Of a stretch of DNA of 64,000 nt, positions 33,413-44,182 are shown piece by piece. Origin of the DNA: Elymus sibiricus (Eukaryota > Streptophyta > Magnoliopsida > Poales > Poaceae); NCBI GenBank assembly GCA_039707655.1, contig CM077665.1:77997954-78061953 (forward strand), in the 5' to 3' direction. The first letter of the stretch is position 1; every line of letters begins with the position of its first letter. The notes under the pieces were generated by a model. It saw nothing but the letters and a program-made list of their open reading frames with translations. It searched no databases and was not told the origin of the DNA. Both the position numbers and the translations under genes were made by a program.

Positions 33413-34141
33413 ATGAGCCTTACAATTGTTTATTACTATTTTTTATTTTCACATTATTTTCTTTATGCACATCTCTACGTATGTTGGAGCAAATGTTCAC
33501 ATCTCTACGTATTTTGGAGCAAATATTCCGCAGCAACGCGCGAGGAATTATCTAGTTCTATGAATATCAATTGTGCTAATGATCATGATTGGGGTAATGA
33601 CGTTTCTTTTGATCTTGGAAATTTATTTAAGCCTCATAATGAATCTATTATTGATAAAGAAATTTGTAATAGTATCGGAAGTGGGTTTGGAAGAGTGTCA
33701 ACTTTAGGTAAAAAGAATGCCACATATTCAGAGAGTGTTCAATCTTACGATTTTATTGATAAAAGTGGGTTTGGAGAGGTCATGACTTTAGTTGATGATT
33801 ATCCCACTATCTTGGAAGATTGTAAGACTTTTGTGCATAAGGATCATGGAGAGAATATTTTATATGATAGATATATTGTTGAATTTGAATATGATCCTCC
33901 ATGTTATTATTATGAGAGAGGCAAATATGGTTATAAAAATCTTCATGTGACTAAATTACCTCTCTTTGTGTTGAAAATATTAATGCTTCATTCTTCTTGT
34001 TTGCATATGCTAGATATTTCTCGTCTTGATAATTTGTTCTCCTATAAAATGCCTATGGATGGGAAGAAGGTTAGACTTAAATGTGTTTGTTACATGCTAT
34101 ATGATGCTCTCTTTGTGCTTCAATTCTTGTCTTTTATGTGA
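33413..34141 (+). CDS. Unknown ORF of the pol-less Gypsy-like element
   Basis: A 242-codon frame, sense to the element. The first ATG is at 33413, but conserved-looking text starts at about residue 45 (SSMNINCANDHDWGND). The protein is rich in Asp, Asn, Tyr and Cys. It carries an internal repeat of the type SGFGRVSTL ... SGFGEVMTL about 40 residues apart, a FEYDPPCYYYERGKYG block, and a hydrophobic C-terminus. It is not gag, protease, RT, RNase H or integrase as far as I can recognise. After the stop comes GGGCTTGTTGGGAGACAACC, text I associate with Athila-lineage elements. A protein working in the element's cycle is possible; no function is claimed. Confidence 0.45.
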   Translation: MSLTIVYYYFLFSHYFLYAHLYVCWSKCSHLYVFWSKYSAATREELSSSMNINCANDHDWGNDVSFDLGNLFKPHNESIIDKEICNSIGSGFGRVSTLGKKNATYSESVQSYDFIDKSGFGEVMTLVDDYPTILEDCKTFVHKDHGENILYDRYIVEFEYDPPCYYYERGKYGYKNLHVTKLPLFVLKILMLHSSCLHMLDISRLDNLFSYKMPMDGKKVRLKCVCYMLYDALFVLQFLSFM

Positions 34142-36961
34142 GCATCATTATTATCCCAAGCCTATCTTAATTGTTATAAAGAAAGGGCTTGTTGGGAGAC
34201 AACCCAATACTTTCTGTTATTTTGAGTTTACACTTTTTTTGCTACTGTTATGGTAGTTTTTTTATGTTTAAATTAGTGTTTGTGCCAAGTAAAGCCTTTG
34301 GGATGATTTGGAAGATAATAGAATTGATGTTGTGCAAAAATAGAAACTTTTACGCCGAGTACAAAATTTCTCTGATTTTACTAGAACGTCTTTTTCATAT
34401 GAATTTTTTTACACAATATTGCTTTAAAAATTTCCTAGACTTTCCTAATTTTTAATAATTTCCGGAGTTACAGAAGTGTGGTTTTAGTACAGTTCATTAC
34501 AGATTGTTCTGTTTTAGATATATTCTATTTTTGCTTACATAGTTTGCTTGTTTTGATGATGCTATGGATTGTATCGGGGGGTACAAGCCATGGAGAAATT
34601 GGAATACAGTACCAACTATGCAATAATGAAATATGAATCAATTTATAACAAGACCTGAAGTATTTGATATGTCTATTACACTAACGGATCTCACGAGGTT
34701 TTGTTGAGTTTTGTGTGCTGAAGTATTCAAGTTTTGGGTGAGACAACGATGGACGAAAAAATAAGGAGCGGCAAGACCCTAAGCTCTGTGATGCCCAAGG
34801 CACCCCAAGGTAATTTTCAAGGAAGACCCAAGCGTCTAAGCTTGGGGATGCCCCGGAAGGCAGCCCCTGCTTCGTCTCCAATATATCAGTATGTCACTTG
34901 GAGCTATATTTTTATTCATCACATGATATGAGTTTTGATTGGATCATCGTGTATTATAGTTTATTTTTCTTTTATTTTGCCACAATTATCGTTTGCTGGA
35001 AACACTTTTCGAGAGAGACACACTTTCATCATAATTTATTTGAATACTCTATGTGCTTCACTTATATCTTTTGAGCTAGGCAGTTGCTCTAGTGCTTCAC
35101 TTATATCTTGTTAGAGCATGACGGCGGTCATATTTCATAGAAATAGTTGAACTCTCATGATACACTTAAATCTTTTTCAGAGTATAAGGCAATAGGAGTG
35201 GTAATTTGCCCGCATTATAAGACTAGTCCAAAAAGTATAGGTATTCAAGGGGGATATAATAAAAACTTTCATGTAGCTCACTAAAGAAGAAACATGTGGT
35301 TATTATATTGATGTGGTAATATAAAAGGATATAGGTTCATGATCATTGGTTAGTAGAAATATTGGTATTAAAATTTGTTATTCAATTCTCATATAAGTAT
35401 TGGTCATGGCATGATGATGAGGTGTGAGCATTTTTATGTCTGAAATGAAATCATATCGTGTTTATCGAATCGGGGGCGCGCAATGGTTAACTCCTCCCAA
35501 CCTCCTCCCTAGGGGCAAGCGGTAGTGTTTTGCTTCGAGAGAGCTAATAAGGCTTCAGAATAAGTATATGAGTTCTTTATGGCTAATGTGAGTCCATGGA
35601 TATATGCACTCTCATCCTTCCGTAATTTGCTAGCCTCTCCGGTACCGTGCATTGCCCTTTCTCACCTCGAGAGTTGGTGCAAATTTTGCCAGTGCATCCA
35701 AACCCAATGATATGATTCGCTCTATCGCAGATAAGCCACCTTATATCTTCCTCAAAACAGCCACCATACCTACCTATCATGTAATTTCCATAACCATTAT
35801 TCCGAGATATATTGCCATGCAATTTTCATTGTTTCGACACATGACATGTGTGTTCATCATCATATTGCTTTGCATGATCATATAGAGCTGACATAGTATT
35901 TGTGGCAAAGCCACCGTTCATCATTGATTACATGTTACACTAGATCATTGCATATCCTGGTACACTGTCGGAGGCATTCATATACAGTTGTATTAATCTT
36001 CTTTGAGTTGTAATTTCGAGTTGTAAGTAAATAAGAGTGTGATGATCATCATCACAGTGAGGAAATGATGATGGAGACTATGATCCCCCCACAAGTCAAG
36101 ATGAGAATCCGGACGAAAAATAAAAATGGGGGAGGCCAAATGAGCCCTCCACGAAAAAAGTGAAAAGAAAAAAAAAGAAAAAAAGAAAAAATAAAAAAAT
36201 AAAAATTAGAGAAAAAGAGTGGAGGGACTTTGCTACTATCCTTTACCACACTTGTGCCTCAAAGTGGCACCATGTTCTTCATATAGTGAGTCTCCAGTTT
36301 CTTCACTTTCATATACTGGTGGGAATTTTTCCTTATAGAACTTGGCTTGTATATTCCGATGACAAGCTTCCTTAAATGCCCGAGGTCTTCATGAGCAAGC
36401 AAGTTGTATGCACACCCACTTAGTTTCATTTGAGCTTTCATACACTTATAGCTCTAGTGCATCCGTTGCATGACAATCTCTACTCCTCACATCAACATCA
36501 ATTGATGGGCATCTCCACAGCCCATTGATTCGCCTTGTTGATGTGAGACTTTCCCACCTTTTCACTCCTTTGATATGTATCACCATACTCCATTCCACCC
36601 ATATGATATATCCATGGCTCACGCTCATGTATTGCGTGTTGTTGAAAATGCTGAAGCGCGTTAGAAGTACGATCCAATTTCCTGGTTTCACACCGGGATG
36701 CTCATGATATATACTTATACGGTGAAGACGGAGTCATACCCTGCTTGACATGATAAAATGAGTAGGGGATAACACTTTTTAATGATCGTATATTTTGAAA
36801 CAGTAATGATTATGCTTCTTATGTTCATGGATATTATTATGTTAATGTCAATTGATTCATCGTTTCTCAAGATCATACCTAAAAGAGATTACATGTTAGA
36901 TAGCATGTCACATCAAAAATTCTGTTTTTATCATTTGCCTACTCGAGGACGATCAGGAATT
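34142..36961 (+). other. Non-coding 3' interior of the pol-less Gypsy-like element
   Basis: 2.8 kb without a long frame. It contains two polypurine-tract-like sites away from the LTR, TAAGCTTGGGGATGCCC at 34837-34853 and AAAATGGGGGAGG at 36123-36135. An A/G-rich run of about 70 bases lies at 36152-36220. Confidence 0.55.
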
Positions 36962-36975
36962 AAGCTTGGGGATGT
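36962..36975 (+). other. Polypurine tract
   Basis: AAGCTTGGGGATGT directly before the 3' LTR. Confidence 0.75.
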
Positions 36976-38167
36976 TGATACGTCTCCCACGTATCGATAA
37001 TTTTTTATTGTTTCATGTTATTATATTATCAATCTTGGATACTTTATATGCAATAATATGCTATTTTATATCTTTGTTGGGACTAACCTATTAACCCAGT
37101 GCCTAGTGCCAGTTGCTGTTTTCTGCTTGTTTTGGGTTTCCCAGGAAATCTGTACCAAATGGAGTCCAAACGCTACGGAACTTTTTGACAATTTTTTTCT
37201 GGACAAAAGAGACCCTAGAAGCTTTGGGAGGAGACCAGGCGCGAAGCGAGGAGACGACAAGGCTACAGGGCGGGCCCAGGGGGTAGGCGCGCCCTGATGC
37301 CTTGTGGGCGCCTCGTGGCTCCGTCTGGCCTAATTCCACCTCCATAAATTCTTTAAAATTGGGACACCAACAGAGAGCCACCCGAAACATTTTTTCTGCC
37401 GCCGCAAGCCTTGTTCTTCCGCGATCCCATCTGGAGGCCTTTTCCGGTACTCTGCCGAAAGGGGAATCCCTCATGGAGGCCATCTTCATCAACCTTGTTG
37501 CCTCCATGATGATGTGTGAATAGTTCACCACAGACCTACGGGTCCATAGCTAGTATCTAGATGGCTTCTTCTCTCTCTGTGATCTTCAATACAAAGTTCT
37601 TCGCGATTCTCGCATTGATCTATCCAATGTAATCTTCTTTTGCGGTGTGTTTGTTGGGATCCAATGAATTGTGGGTTTACAATCGGATTATTCATGACAA
37701 GTAATTGAGTCTTCTCTGAATGCTATTATGCATGATTGTCATAGCTTTGTAAGTCTCTCTGATCTATCGGTTTGGTTTGACCAACTAGATTGATTTATCT
37801 TCAGTGGGAGGTGTGCATTGTAGTGGTTCCAATCTTGCGGTGCTCTCTATCCTAGTGACAGAAAGGGACAAGACACATATTGTATTGTTGCTACTAAGGA
37901 TAAAATGGTGGGGTTTGAACATATTGCTTGTACTTACTTTGTCTACATCATGTCATCTTGCTTAAAGCGTTACTCTGTTTGCATAAACTTAATACCATAG
38001 ATGCATGTTGGATAGCGTTCGATTGGTGGAGTAATAGTAGTAGATGCAAAATCGTTTTGGTCTACTTGTCACGGATGTGATGCCTATATACATGATCATT
38101 TCCATGAATACATAATCATAAATATGCGCTTTTCTATCAATTGCCCAACAGTAATTTGTCTACCCAC
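36976..38167 (+). repeat. 3' LTR (interrupted) of the pol-less Gypsy-like element
   Basis: It starts TGATACGTCTCCCACGTATC, a perfect 7-bp inverted repeat around five bases. It holds the GC-rich inverted repeat at 37257-37305 and CCATAAATTC in the TATA position near 37345. Similarity to the 5' LTR ends at CTACCCACC (38167). Confidence 0.75.
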
Positions 38168-38524
38168 CTGAAAGCACAACTTCTTCCTAGGTGGTTTTGG
38201 TAATTAATAACAACTTATATTTCATTGAACTAATGTTTCCACTAAGTATATTTCAGAAAAGTTCAATGAATGGATTGGCAAAAGGATTGTGAGGAGACCC
38301 CATATGCAAGGAATATGATTGGCAAATCATCAAGCTTGAAGACTCTACATTTTATTTTATGTGAGAAATCACTTTGAGTCCATAGGAAAGCCAATACTAT
38401 TAAAAGGGGGTGAGGTAATCTTGGTGAATGAATTGCTCAAAATGCTCAAGTGTTAGCCACCAAAAGCACTCACCACTTCTCCCACATATATTCTGTCCAA
38501 GCCTAAATATCCAAAATCGGTGCC
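38168..38524 (+). repeat. Third Copia LTR, first part
   Basis: It begins TGAAAGCACAAC with sharp loss of the previous LTR. It is interrupted at 38524 by the Athila-type element, whose duplication GTGCC is seen at 38520-38524 and 48750-48754. It continues at 48755-49905. Confidence 0.7.
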
Positions 38525-40047
38525 TGATGACCCACAAGTATAGGAGATCTATCGTAGTCCTTTCGATAAGTAAGAGTGTCGAACCCAACGAGGAGCAGAA
38601 GGAAATGACAAGCGGTTTTCAGTAAGGTATTCTCTGCAAGCACTAAAATTATCGGTAACAGATAGTTTTGTGATAAGGTAATTCGTAACGGGTAGCAAGT
38701 AACAAATGTAACAAAGGTGCAGCAAGGTGGCCCAATCCTTTTTGTAGCAAAGGACAAGCCTGGACAAACTCTTATATAAAGCAAAGCGCTCCCGAGGACA
38801 CATGGGAATTTCTGTCAAGCTAGTTTTCATCATGCTCATATCATTCGCGTTCGTTACTTTGATAATTTGATATGTGGGTGGACCGGTGCTTGGGTGCTGT
38901 CCTTACTTGGACAAGCCTCCCACTTATGATTAACCCCTCTCGCAAGCATCCGCAACTACGAAAGAAGAATTAAGATAAATGTAACCATAGCCTGAAACAT
39001 GTGGATCCAAATCAGCCCCTTACGAAGCAACACATAAACTAGGGTTTAAGCTTCTGTCACTCTAGCAACCCATCATCTACTTATTCCTTCCCAATGCCTT
39101 CCCCTAGGCCCAAATAATGGTGAAGTTTTATGTAGTCGACGTTCACATAACACCACTAGAGGAGAGACAACATACATCTCATCAAAATATCGAACGAATA
39201 CCAAATTCACATGATTACTTATAACAAGACTTATCCCATGTCCTCAGGAACAAACGTAACTACTCACAAAGCATATTCATGTTCATAATCAGAGGAGTAT
39301 TAATTATCATTAAGGATCTGAACATATGATCTTCCACCAAGTAAACCAACTAGCATCAACTACAAGGAGTAATCAACACTACTAGGAACCCACAGGTACC
39401 AATCTGAGGTTTTGAGACAAAGATCGGATACAAGAGATGAACTAGGGTTTGGAGAGGAGATGGTGCTGGTGAAGATGTTGATGGAGATTGACCCCCTCTC
39501 GATGAGAGGATCGTTGGTGATGACGATGGCTTCGATTTCCACCTCCGGGAGGGAAGTTTCCCCGGCAGAACAGCTCCGCCGGAGCCCTAGATTGGTTCTG
39601 TCCAAGTTCCGCCTCGAGATGGCGGCTCTTTGTCCCGAAAGCTCCCTTCTGATTTTTTCCAGGTCAAAACCCTCCATATAGCAGAAGATGGGCACCGGAG
39701 GCCTGCCAGGGGGCCCACAAGCCACAGGGGCCCGCCCAGGGGGTAGGGCGCGCCCCCTGGCTTGTGACTCCCTGGTGGGTCCCCTCTGGTATTTCTTTCA
39801 CCCAATATTTTTTATATATTCCAAAATAATTCTCCGTAGATTTTCAGGACTTTTGGAGTTGTGCAGAATAGGTATCTCAGATTTGCTCCTTTTCCAGTCC
39901 AGAATTCCAGCTGCCGGCATTCTCCCTCTTCATGTAAACTTTGTAAAATAAGAGAGAAAAGGCATAAGTATTGTACTATAATGTGTATTAACAGCCCATA
40001 ATGCAATAAATATCGATATAAAAGCATGATGCAAAATGGACGTATCA
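38525..40047 (-). repeat. Left LTR (3' LTR) of the Athila-type element
   Basis: TGATGACCC...GACGTATCA on the plus strand. A GC-rich inverted repeat lies at 39717-39765 and, on the minus strand, CTATATGG in the TATA position at about 39676-39683. Short minus-strand ORFs here are duplicated in the other LTR and are not genes. Confidence 0.95.
39717..39765. promoter_or_regulatory. GC-rich inverted repeat upstream of the LTR TATA (left LTR)
   Basis: Arms ACAAGCCAC...CGCCC and GGGCGCGCCC...GGCTTGT around an AGGGGGTA-type loop, with one mismatch in the GGCGCGCC core. It is placed some 35 bases upstream of the TATA-like site on the minus strand. Confidence 0.5.
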
Positions 40048-40048
40048 A

Positions 40049-40062
40049 CTCCCCCAAGCTTA
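40049..40062 (-). other. Polypurine tract of the Athila-type element
   Basis: On the minus strand TAAGCTTGGGGGAG, two bases from the LTR. Confidence 0.85.
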
Positions 40063-41617
40063 GACCTCGCTTGTCCTCAAGCGAAAGCCGAAATCGATAA
40101 ATATGCCCACATGTTTAGAGATAGAGGTGTCGATAAAATAAAATACGGACATGAAGGCATCATGGTTATCTTTAGAACAGCAACATATATTGACATATAA
40201 ATTCTTATGCTAGAGTAACAATTCATTCACAAAGTAAAGTATGAATCAAGAACTATATTGAGAACCAACAAACTATGATCTCAGTCATTGAAGCAATTCC
40301 AATTTATCATAACGTAGGAAAGAGTCAATATAAGAGCTTGTAAAGCAAATCCACATACTCAATCATCTTTTTGTCTTTCATAATTTCTAACACTCACGCG
40401 GTACCTATGAGGTCAAAGCTTCAATCGGACACAGAGAAAGATAGGGGCTTATAGTATTGCCTCCCAACTATTTACCTCAAGGGTAATGTCAACAGAAATA
40501 ACTCATGCTCACCCACATCCGAGTGGATATATGTGTCTAGATCATTCCCCAACACATGACGCTTGCCAAGAGATAAAGGCGAAATAAAGGAAGTGGTAAA
40601 GATCACCACGACTCTTGCATAAAGGTAAGTACTAGAAAGTAAAGGTAACAGATAGGCCCTTCGCAGAGGGAAGCAGAGGTTGTCATGCGCTTTTATAGTT
40701 GGATGCGCAATCCCTTAGTGCAAAAGAACGTCACTTTATATTGCCCCTTGTGATAAAGAACTTTATTATGCAGTCTGTCGCTTTTATTTCTTCCATATCA
40801 CAAGTTCGTATAAAGTTTATTTTCCTCACACTAATAGATCACACATATTTAGAGAGCAATTTTTATTGCGTGCACCGATGACAACTTACTTGAAGGATCT
40901 TACTCAATCCATAGGTAGGTATGGTGGACTCTCATGGCAAAACTGGGTTAAAGGTGTTTGGATGCACAAGTAGTATCTCTACTTGGTGCGGAAATTTTGG
41001 CTAATATGGGGTGGAAGCAAGCGACACATGTTGAAGGATCTAAAACCATATAACTTCTATTCGGAAATAAGCAAACATAACCCATTATGTTGTCTTCCTT
41101 GTCCAACATCAACTTCTTAGCGTATAATATTTTAATGAGTGCTCACAATCATAAAAGATGTCCAAGATAATATATTTATATCTGAACCTCTCTTTCTTTA
41201 TTACTTCCTTTTAATTGCCACAATGACCAATCGCTATGTTTGTCAACTCACAACAAGTTTCAATCGACATACTTCTTATATGTGAAGTCATCACTCCCCA
41301 TAAGATCATCATATATACTCTTTGCTTTTATTCTATACTTCTTTCTATTTCTTTTTCTCAAGATCATAGCAAACAAGCAAAGCCCTCAACTCAAAACTAC
41401 TCTTTATTATATAACTCTCGGACTTGCTTACATAGGGGAACATAAAGCAAAACTCAAAACTAGATCACACTAAAAACTTTATTCTACTAGATCAAGATAT
41501 AACCAAAAGGATCGAACTAAGAAAAACGATAAAAGTAAAAGATGTGATGGTGATACGATACCGGGGCACCTCCCCCAAGCTTGGCACAAGCCAAGGGGAA
41601 TGCCCATACCCATGTGT
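40063..41617 (-). other. Untranslated 3' interior of the Athila-type element
   Basis: 1.55 kb between the extra ORF and the polypurine tract, without long frames. A second polypurine-like site, CCAAGCTTGGGGGAGG on the minus strand, lies at 41569-41584, just after the extra ORF. Confidence 0.6.
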
Positions 41618-42073
41618 TTAGTTGTCTTTCTTCGGAGGTGGCGATGTTATATTCTTGGCGATGATGCCCCTCAGAATGCGATTCTCCTCCTCAAGCTTAT
41701 TATTTTGCTGTCTGAGATCCATTATTTCCTTGCGAAGTTTTCCAGTGATGGTCAGAGCTCCCATAACCCATGTATGTTTCATTGCTACGGGGGAAGAAGC
41801 AAAACTCTTTTTCATATTTTCATAAGTAAGAAATTTAGCATTGGGAGGGATAACCGAATTCGGAATTGCTGAGCTCTGAAGTTCTTCCAACATGGCTCCA
41901 GGTTGTAGACGAGAGGTAACTTCTTGGTCTTCCTCCATGGCATCTATCCTTTTCAAGTCGGCCTCCATCTCTCCCTCCATGGCCTGCCCGAAGTGGTTGG
42001 CTTCGCTGAAGGCTCCGGATCCCGGTGTCAGGTGAGAGGCACGACTCTCCCCGACCGACTCTTGCGAAGACAT
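41618..42073 (-). CDS. Extra coiled-coil ORF downstream of integrase
   Basis: An intact 151-codon frame on the element's coding strand, between integrase and the polypurine tract, where Athila relatives often carry an env-like or unknown ORF. The N-terminal half is acidic and polar (EGEMEADLKRIDAMEEDQEV). The middle, TYENMKKSFASSPVAMKHTW, carries no known motif. The C-terminal third, MDLRQQNNKLEEENRILRG, has heptad spacing and should form a coiled coil, ending in a basic PPPKKDN tail. I see no signal peptide, membrane segment or knuckle, so it is not a classical envelope. That it stays open while pol is broken hints at recent selection or simply youth. Function unknown. Confidence 0.65.
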   Translation of the reverse strand: MSSQESVGESRASHLTPGSGAFSEANHFGQAMEGEMEADLKRIDAMEEDQEVTSRLQPGAMLEELQSSAIPNSVIPPNAKFLTYENMKKSFASSPVAMKHTWVMGALTITGKLRKEIMDLRQQNNKLEEENRILRGIIAKNITSPPPKKDN

Positions 42074-42427
42074 CTTGCTCTAAATCTGCTGCAGAAACAG
42101 CTCAAAACGAAAACAGGTGGTATTGTCGTAATACGAAGGTCAAAACCTTCGGGAGATTATATAATGAATTTTTACCGCCCCGAAGGAGTATACCACAAGA
42201 AAACAGAGTCCGGAGGGTACACGGGGTGGCCACAAGCCACAGGGGCGCGCCCAGGGGGGTAGGGCGCGCCCCCTGGCTTGTCGCCTCCTCGTGCACTCTT
42301 CGGACTGCGTTAAATTTTCCTAATTTATTAAATATTCCAAAACGGATAAAAATTGCCATTGGAAAAGTTTTGGGGTCGGTTTACTTACCGTACCACATAC
42401 CTATTCTTTTTCGGAGTCTGAAACGTT
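42074..42427 (-). promoter_or_regulatory. LTR-like segment upstream of the extra ORF
   Basis: The spacer between integrase and the extra ORF shares an ordered set of features with the LTR promoter. On the minus strand these are a GGAATAT..AAA stretch, the GC-rich inverted repeat (42232-42281), a CTCCGG motif, a TATA-like GTATACTCC (42186-42194), and TTTTGACC. The same order appears in the LTR at about 39670-39840. A subgenomic promoter for the extra ORF is an inference. Confidence 0.45.
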
Positions 42428-43558
42428 CTAGTAGGTCTCCCTAATGTACTCCTCCGGAGTTATGGTATTAATAATATTGGTTTCAACATTTATGGGAGTA
42501 CCTGAGATATAATGTTTGATTCTTTGCCCGTTTACCACCTTCGGATTTGTGCCTTCGGCGTTGTTCATCTTGATGGCACCGGAACGATATACTTCCTCGA
42601 TAATGTAAGGCCCTTCCCATTTAGAGAGAAGTTTTCCTGCAAAAAATCTTAAACGAGAATTGTATAGCAATACATGGTCACCTACATTGAATTCACGCCT
42701 TTGTATCCTTTTATCATGCCATCTCTTGACTTTTTCTTTAAACAACTTGGCATTCTCATAGGCCTGGGTTCTCCATTCATCAAGTGAGCTAATGTCAAAT
42801 AATCTCTTCTCACCAGCAAGTTTGAAATCATAGTTGAGCTCTTTAATTGCCCAATAAGCTTTATGTTCTAGCTCTAGAGGTAAGTGACATGCTCTACCAT
42901 AAACCATCTTATACGGATACATACCCATAGGGTTTTTGTAAGCAGTTCTATAAGCCCATAATGCATCATCAAGTTTCTTAGACCAATTCTTTCTGGATCT
43001 ATTAATAGTCTTCTGCAAGATCAATTTAATTTCTCTACTGCTCAATTCTACTTGACCACTAGACTGAGGGTGATAAGGGGATGCAATTCTATGATTAACA
43101 TCATACTTAGCAAGCAATTTACGGAAAGCACCATGAATAAAGTGTGAACCACCATCAGTCATTAAATATCTAGGGACTCCAAATCTAGGGAAAATAACTT
43201 CATTAAGCATTTTAATAGAAGTGTTATGATCAGCGCTAAAAGTTGGAATAGCTTCTACCCACTTAGTAACATAATCAACAGCAACTAGAATATGAGTATA
43301 CCCGTTAGATTGTGGAAAAGGTCCCATATAATCAAAACCCCAAACATCAAATGGTTCAATAATAAGAGAGTAATTCATAGGCATTTCCTGACGTCTACTA
43401 ATATTTCCAATTCTTTGACATTCATCACAAGACAAAACAAACTTACGAGCATCCTTCAAAAGAGTAGGCCAATAAAAACCAGATTGTAGTACCTTATGTG
43501 CAGTTCTATCTCCAGCGTGGTGTCCTCCGTAGGCCTCGGAATGACACTTGCGTAGGAT
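42428..43558 (-). pseudogene. pol: Integrase of the Athila-type element
   Basis: It continues the RNase H frame after an in-frame TAG (43559-43561). The HHCC finger is present (GGHHAGDRTAH ... CDECQRIG), followed by the DDE core with WGFDYMGPF, MTDGGSHF and SGQVELSSREIK. After the core comes the GPY/F-like module (KLLSKWEGPYIIEEVYRSGAIK) near the C-terminus, typical of Gypsy integrases. From the first downstream ATG at 43459 the frame is 343 codons and stops at 42428-42430. The enzyme inserts element DNA into the chromosome. All catalytic residues are visible; the only break is the upstream TAG. Confidence 0.88.
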
Positions 43559-44182
43559 CTATTCCTGTTCATGCTCAGGTACACAACGTCTAATAACACC
43601 ATCTACTCCTTCTTTATAAAGGTGTGGATCATCCCAAAAGTAATGTCTTAAATCATAGAAGAACTTTTTCTTTTGTTGGTATGTGAAACTAGGCGGTATA
43701 AATTTAGCAACAATGTAATTAGCATAATCAGCATACCATGGAGCGTTACGCGAAGCATTTATGACAGCTAATTGTTCATCAGGAAAGCTATCATCAATAG
43801 GTAGTGGGTCATCAAGAACATTTTCTAACCTAGACAAGTTGTCTGCTACGGGGTTCTCAGCACCCTTTCTATCAATAATATGCAAATCAAATTCTTGTAG
43901 CAGAAGAACCCATCTAATAAGTCTAGGTTTAACATCTTTCTTTTCCATAAGATATTTAATAGCAGCATGATCAGTGTGAACAGTTACTTTGGAATCAACA
44001 ATATAAGGTCTGAACTTATCACAAGCAAACACAACTGCTAAAAATTCCTTTTCAGTGGTAGCATAGTTTCTTTGAGCACTGTCTAGAGTTTTACTAGCAT
44101 AATGGATAACATTTAATTTCTTATCAACTCTTTGTCCTAGAACAGCACCAACATCATAATCACTAGCAAGGGTAGGTTCCAA
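43559..44182 (-). pseudogene. pol: RNase H domain of the Athila-type element
   Basis: The frame opens with [15 protein letters not shown] and carries [31 protein letters not shown] and the tether VADNLSRLE. This is the standard Gypsy RNase H layout, followed by the linker [19 protein letters not shown] before integrase. It ends in a premature TAG at 43559-43561. It is shifted relative to the RT frame by a small deletion near 44165-44180. The first acidic catalytic region is therefore shortened. Confidence 0.88.

Larger units (their letters stand above)
29978..38167 (+). mobile_element. Gypsy-like LTR retrotransposon without pol (LARD-type), 3' LTR interrupted
   Basis: The 5' LTR starts TGATACATCTCC at 29978 and its partner starts TGATACGTCTCC at 36976. 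A Gypsy-style primer site (TGGCGTCGTTGCCGGGG) is at 31549-31565 and a polypurine tract (AAGCTTGGGGATGT) at 36962-36975. The interior is 5.4 kb with one clear ORF (33413-34141) of unknown function and no RT, integrase or protease. The LTR starts differ at about 10 of the first 110 bases, so it is older than the elements nested in it. The 3' LTR stops at 38167, where another LTR begins; the remainder may lie outside the window. Confidence 0.75.

Noticed and set aside
38503..38839. Minus-strand ORFs of 93-96 codons, duplicated at 47165-47540
   Set aside because: They lie in the two LTRs of the Athila-type element and are identical by duplication. They have no domain and overlap each other in different frames.
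41618..42073. Envelope gene of an endogenous-retrovirus-like element
   Set aside because: No signal peptide, membrane anchor, cleavage site or cysteine pattern; only a coiled coil in a 151-residue protein.
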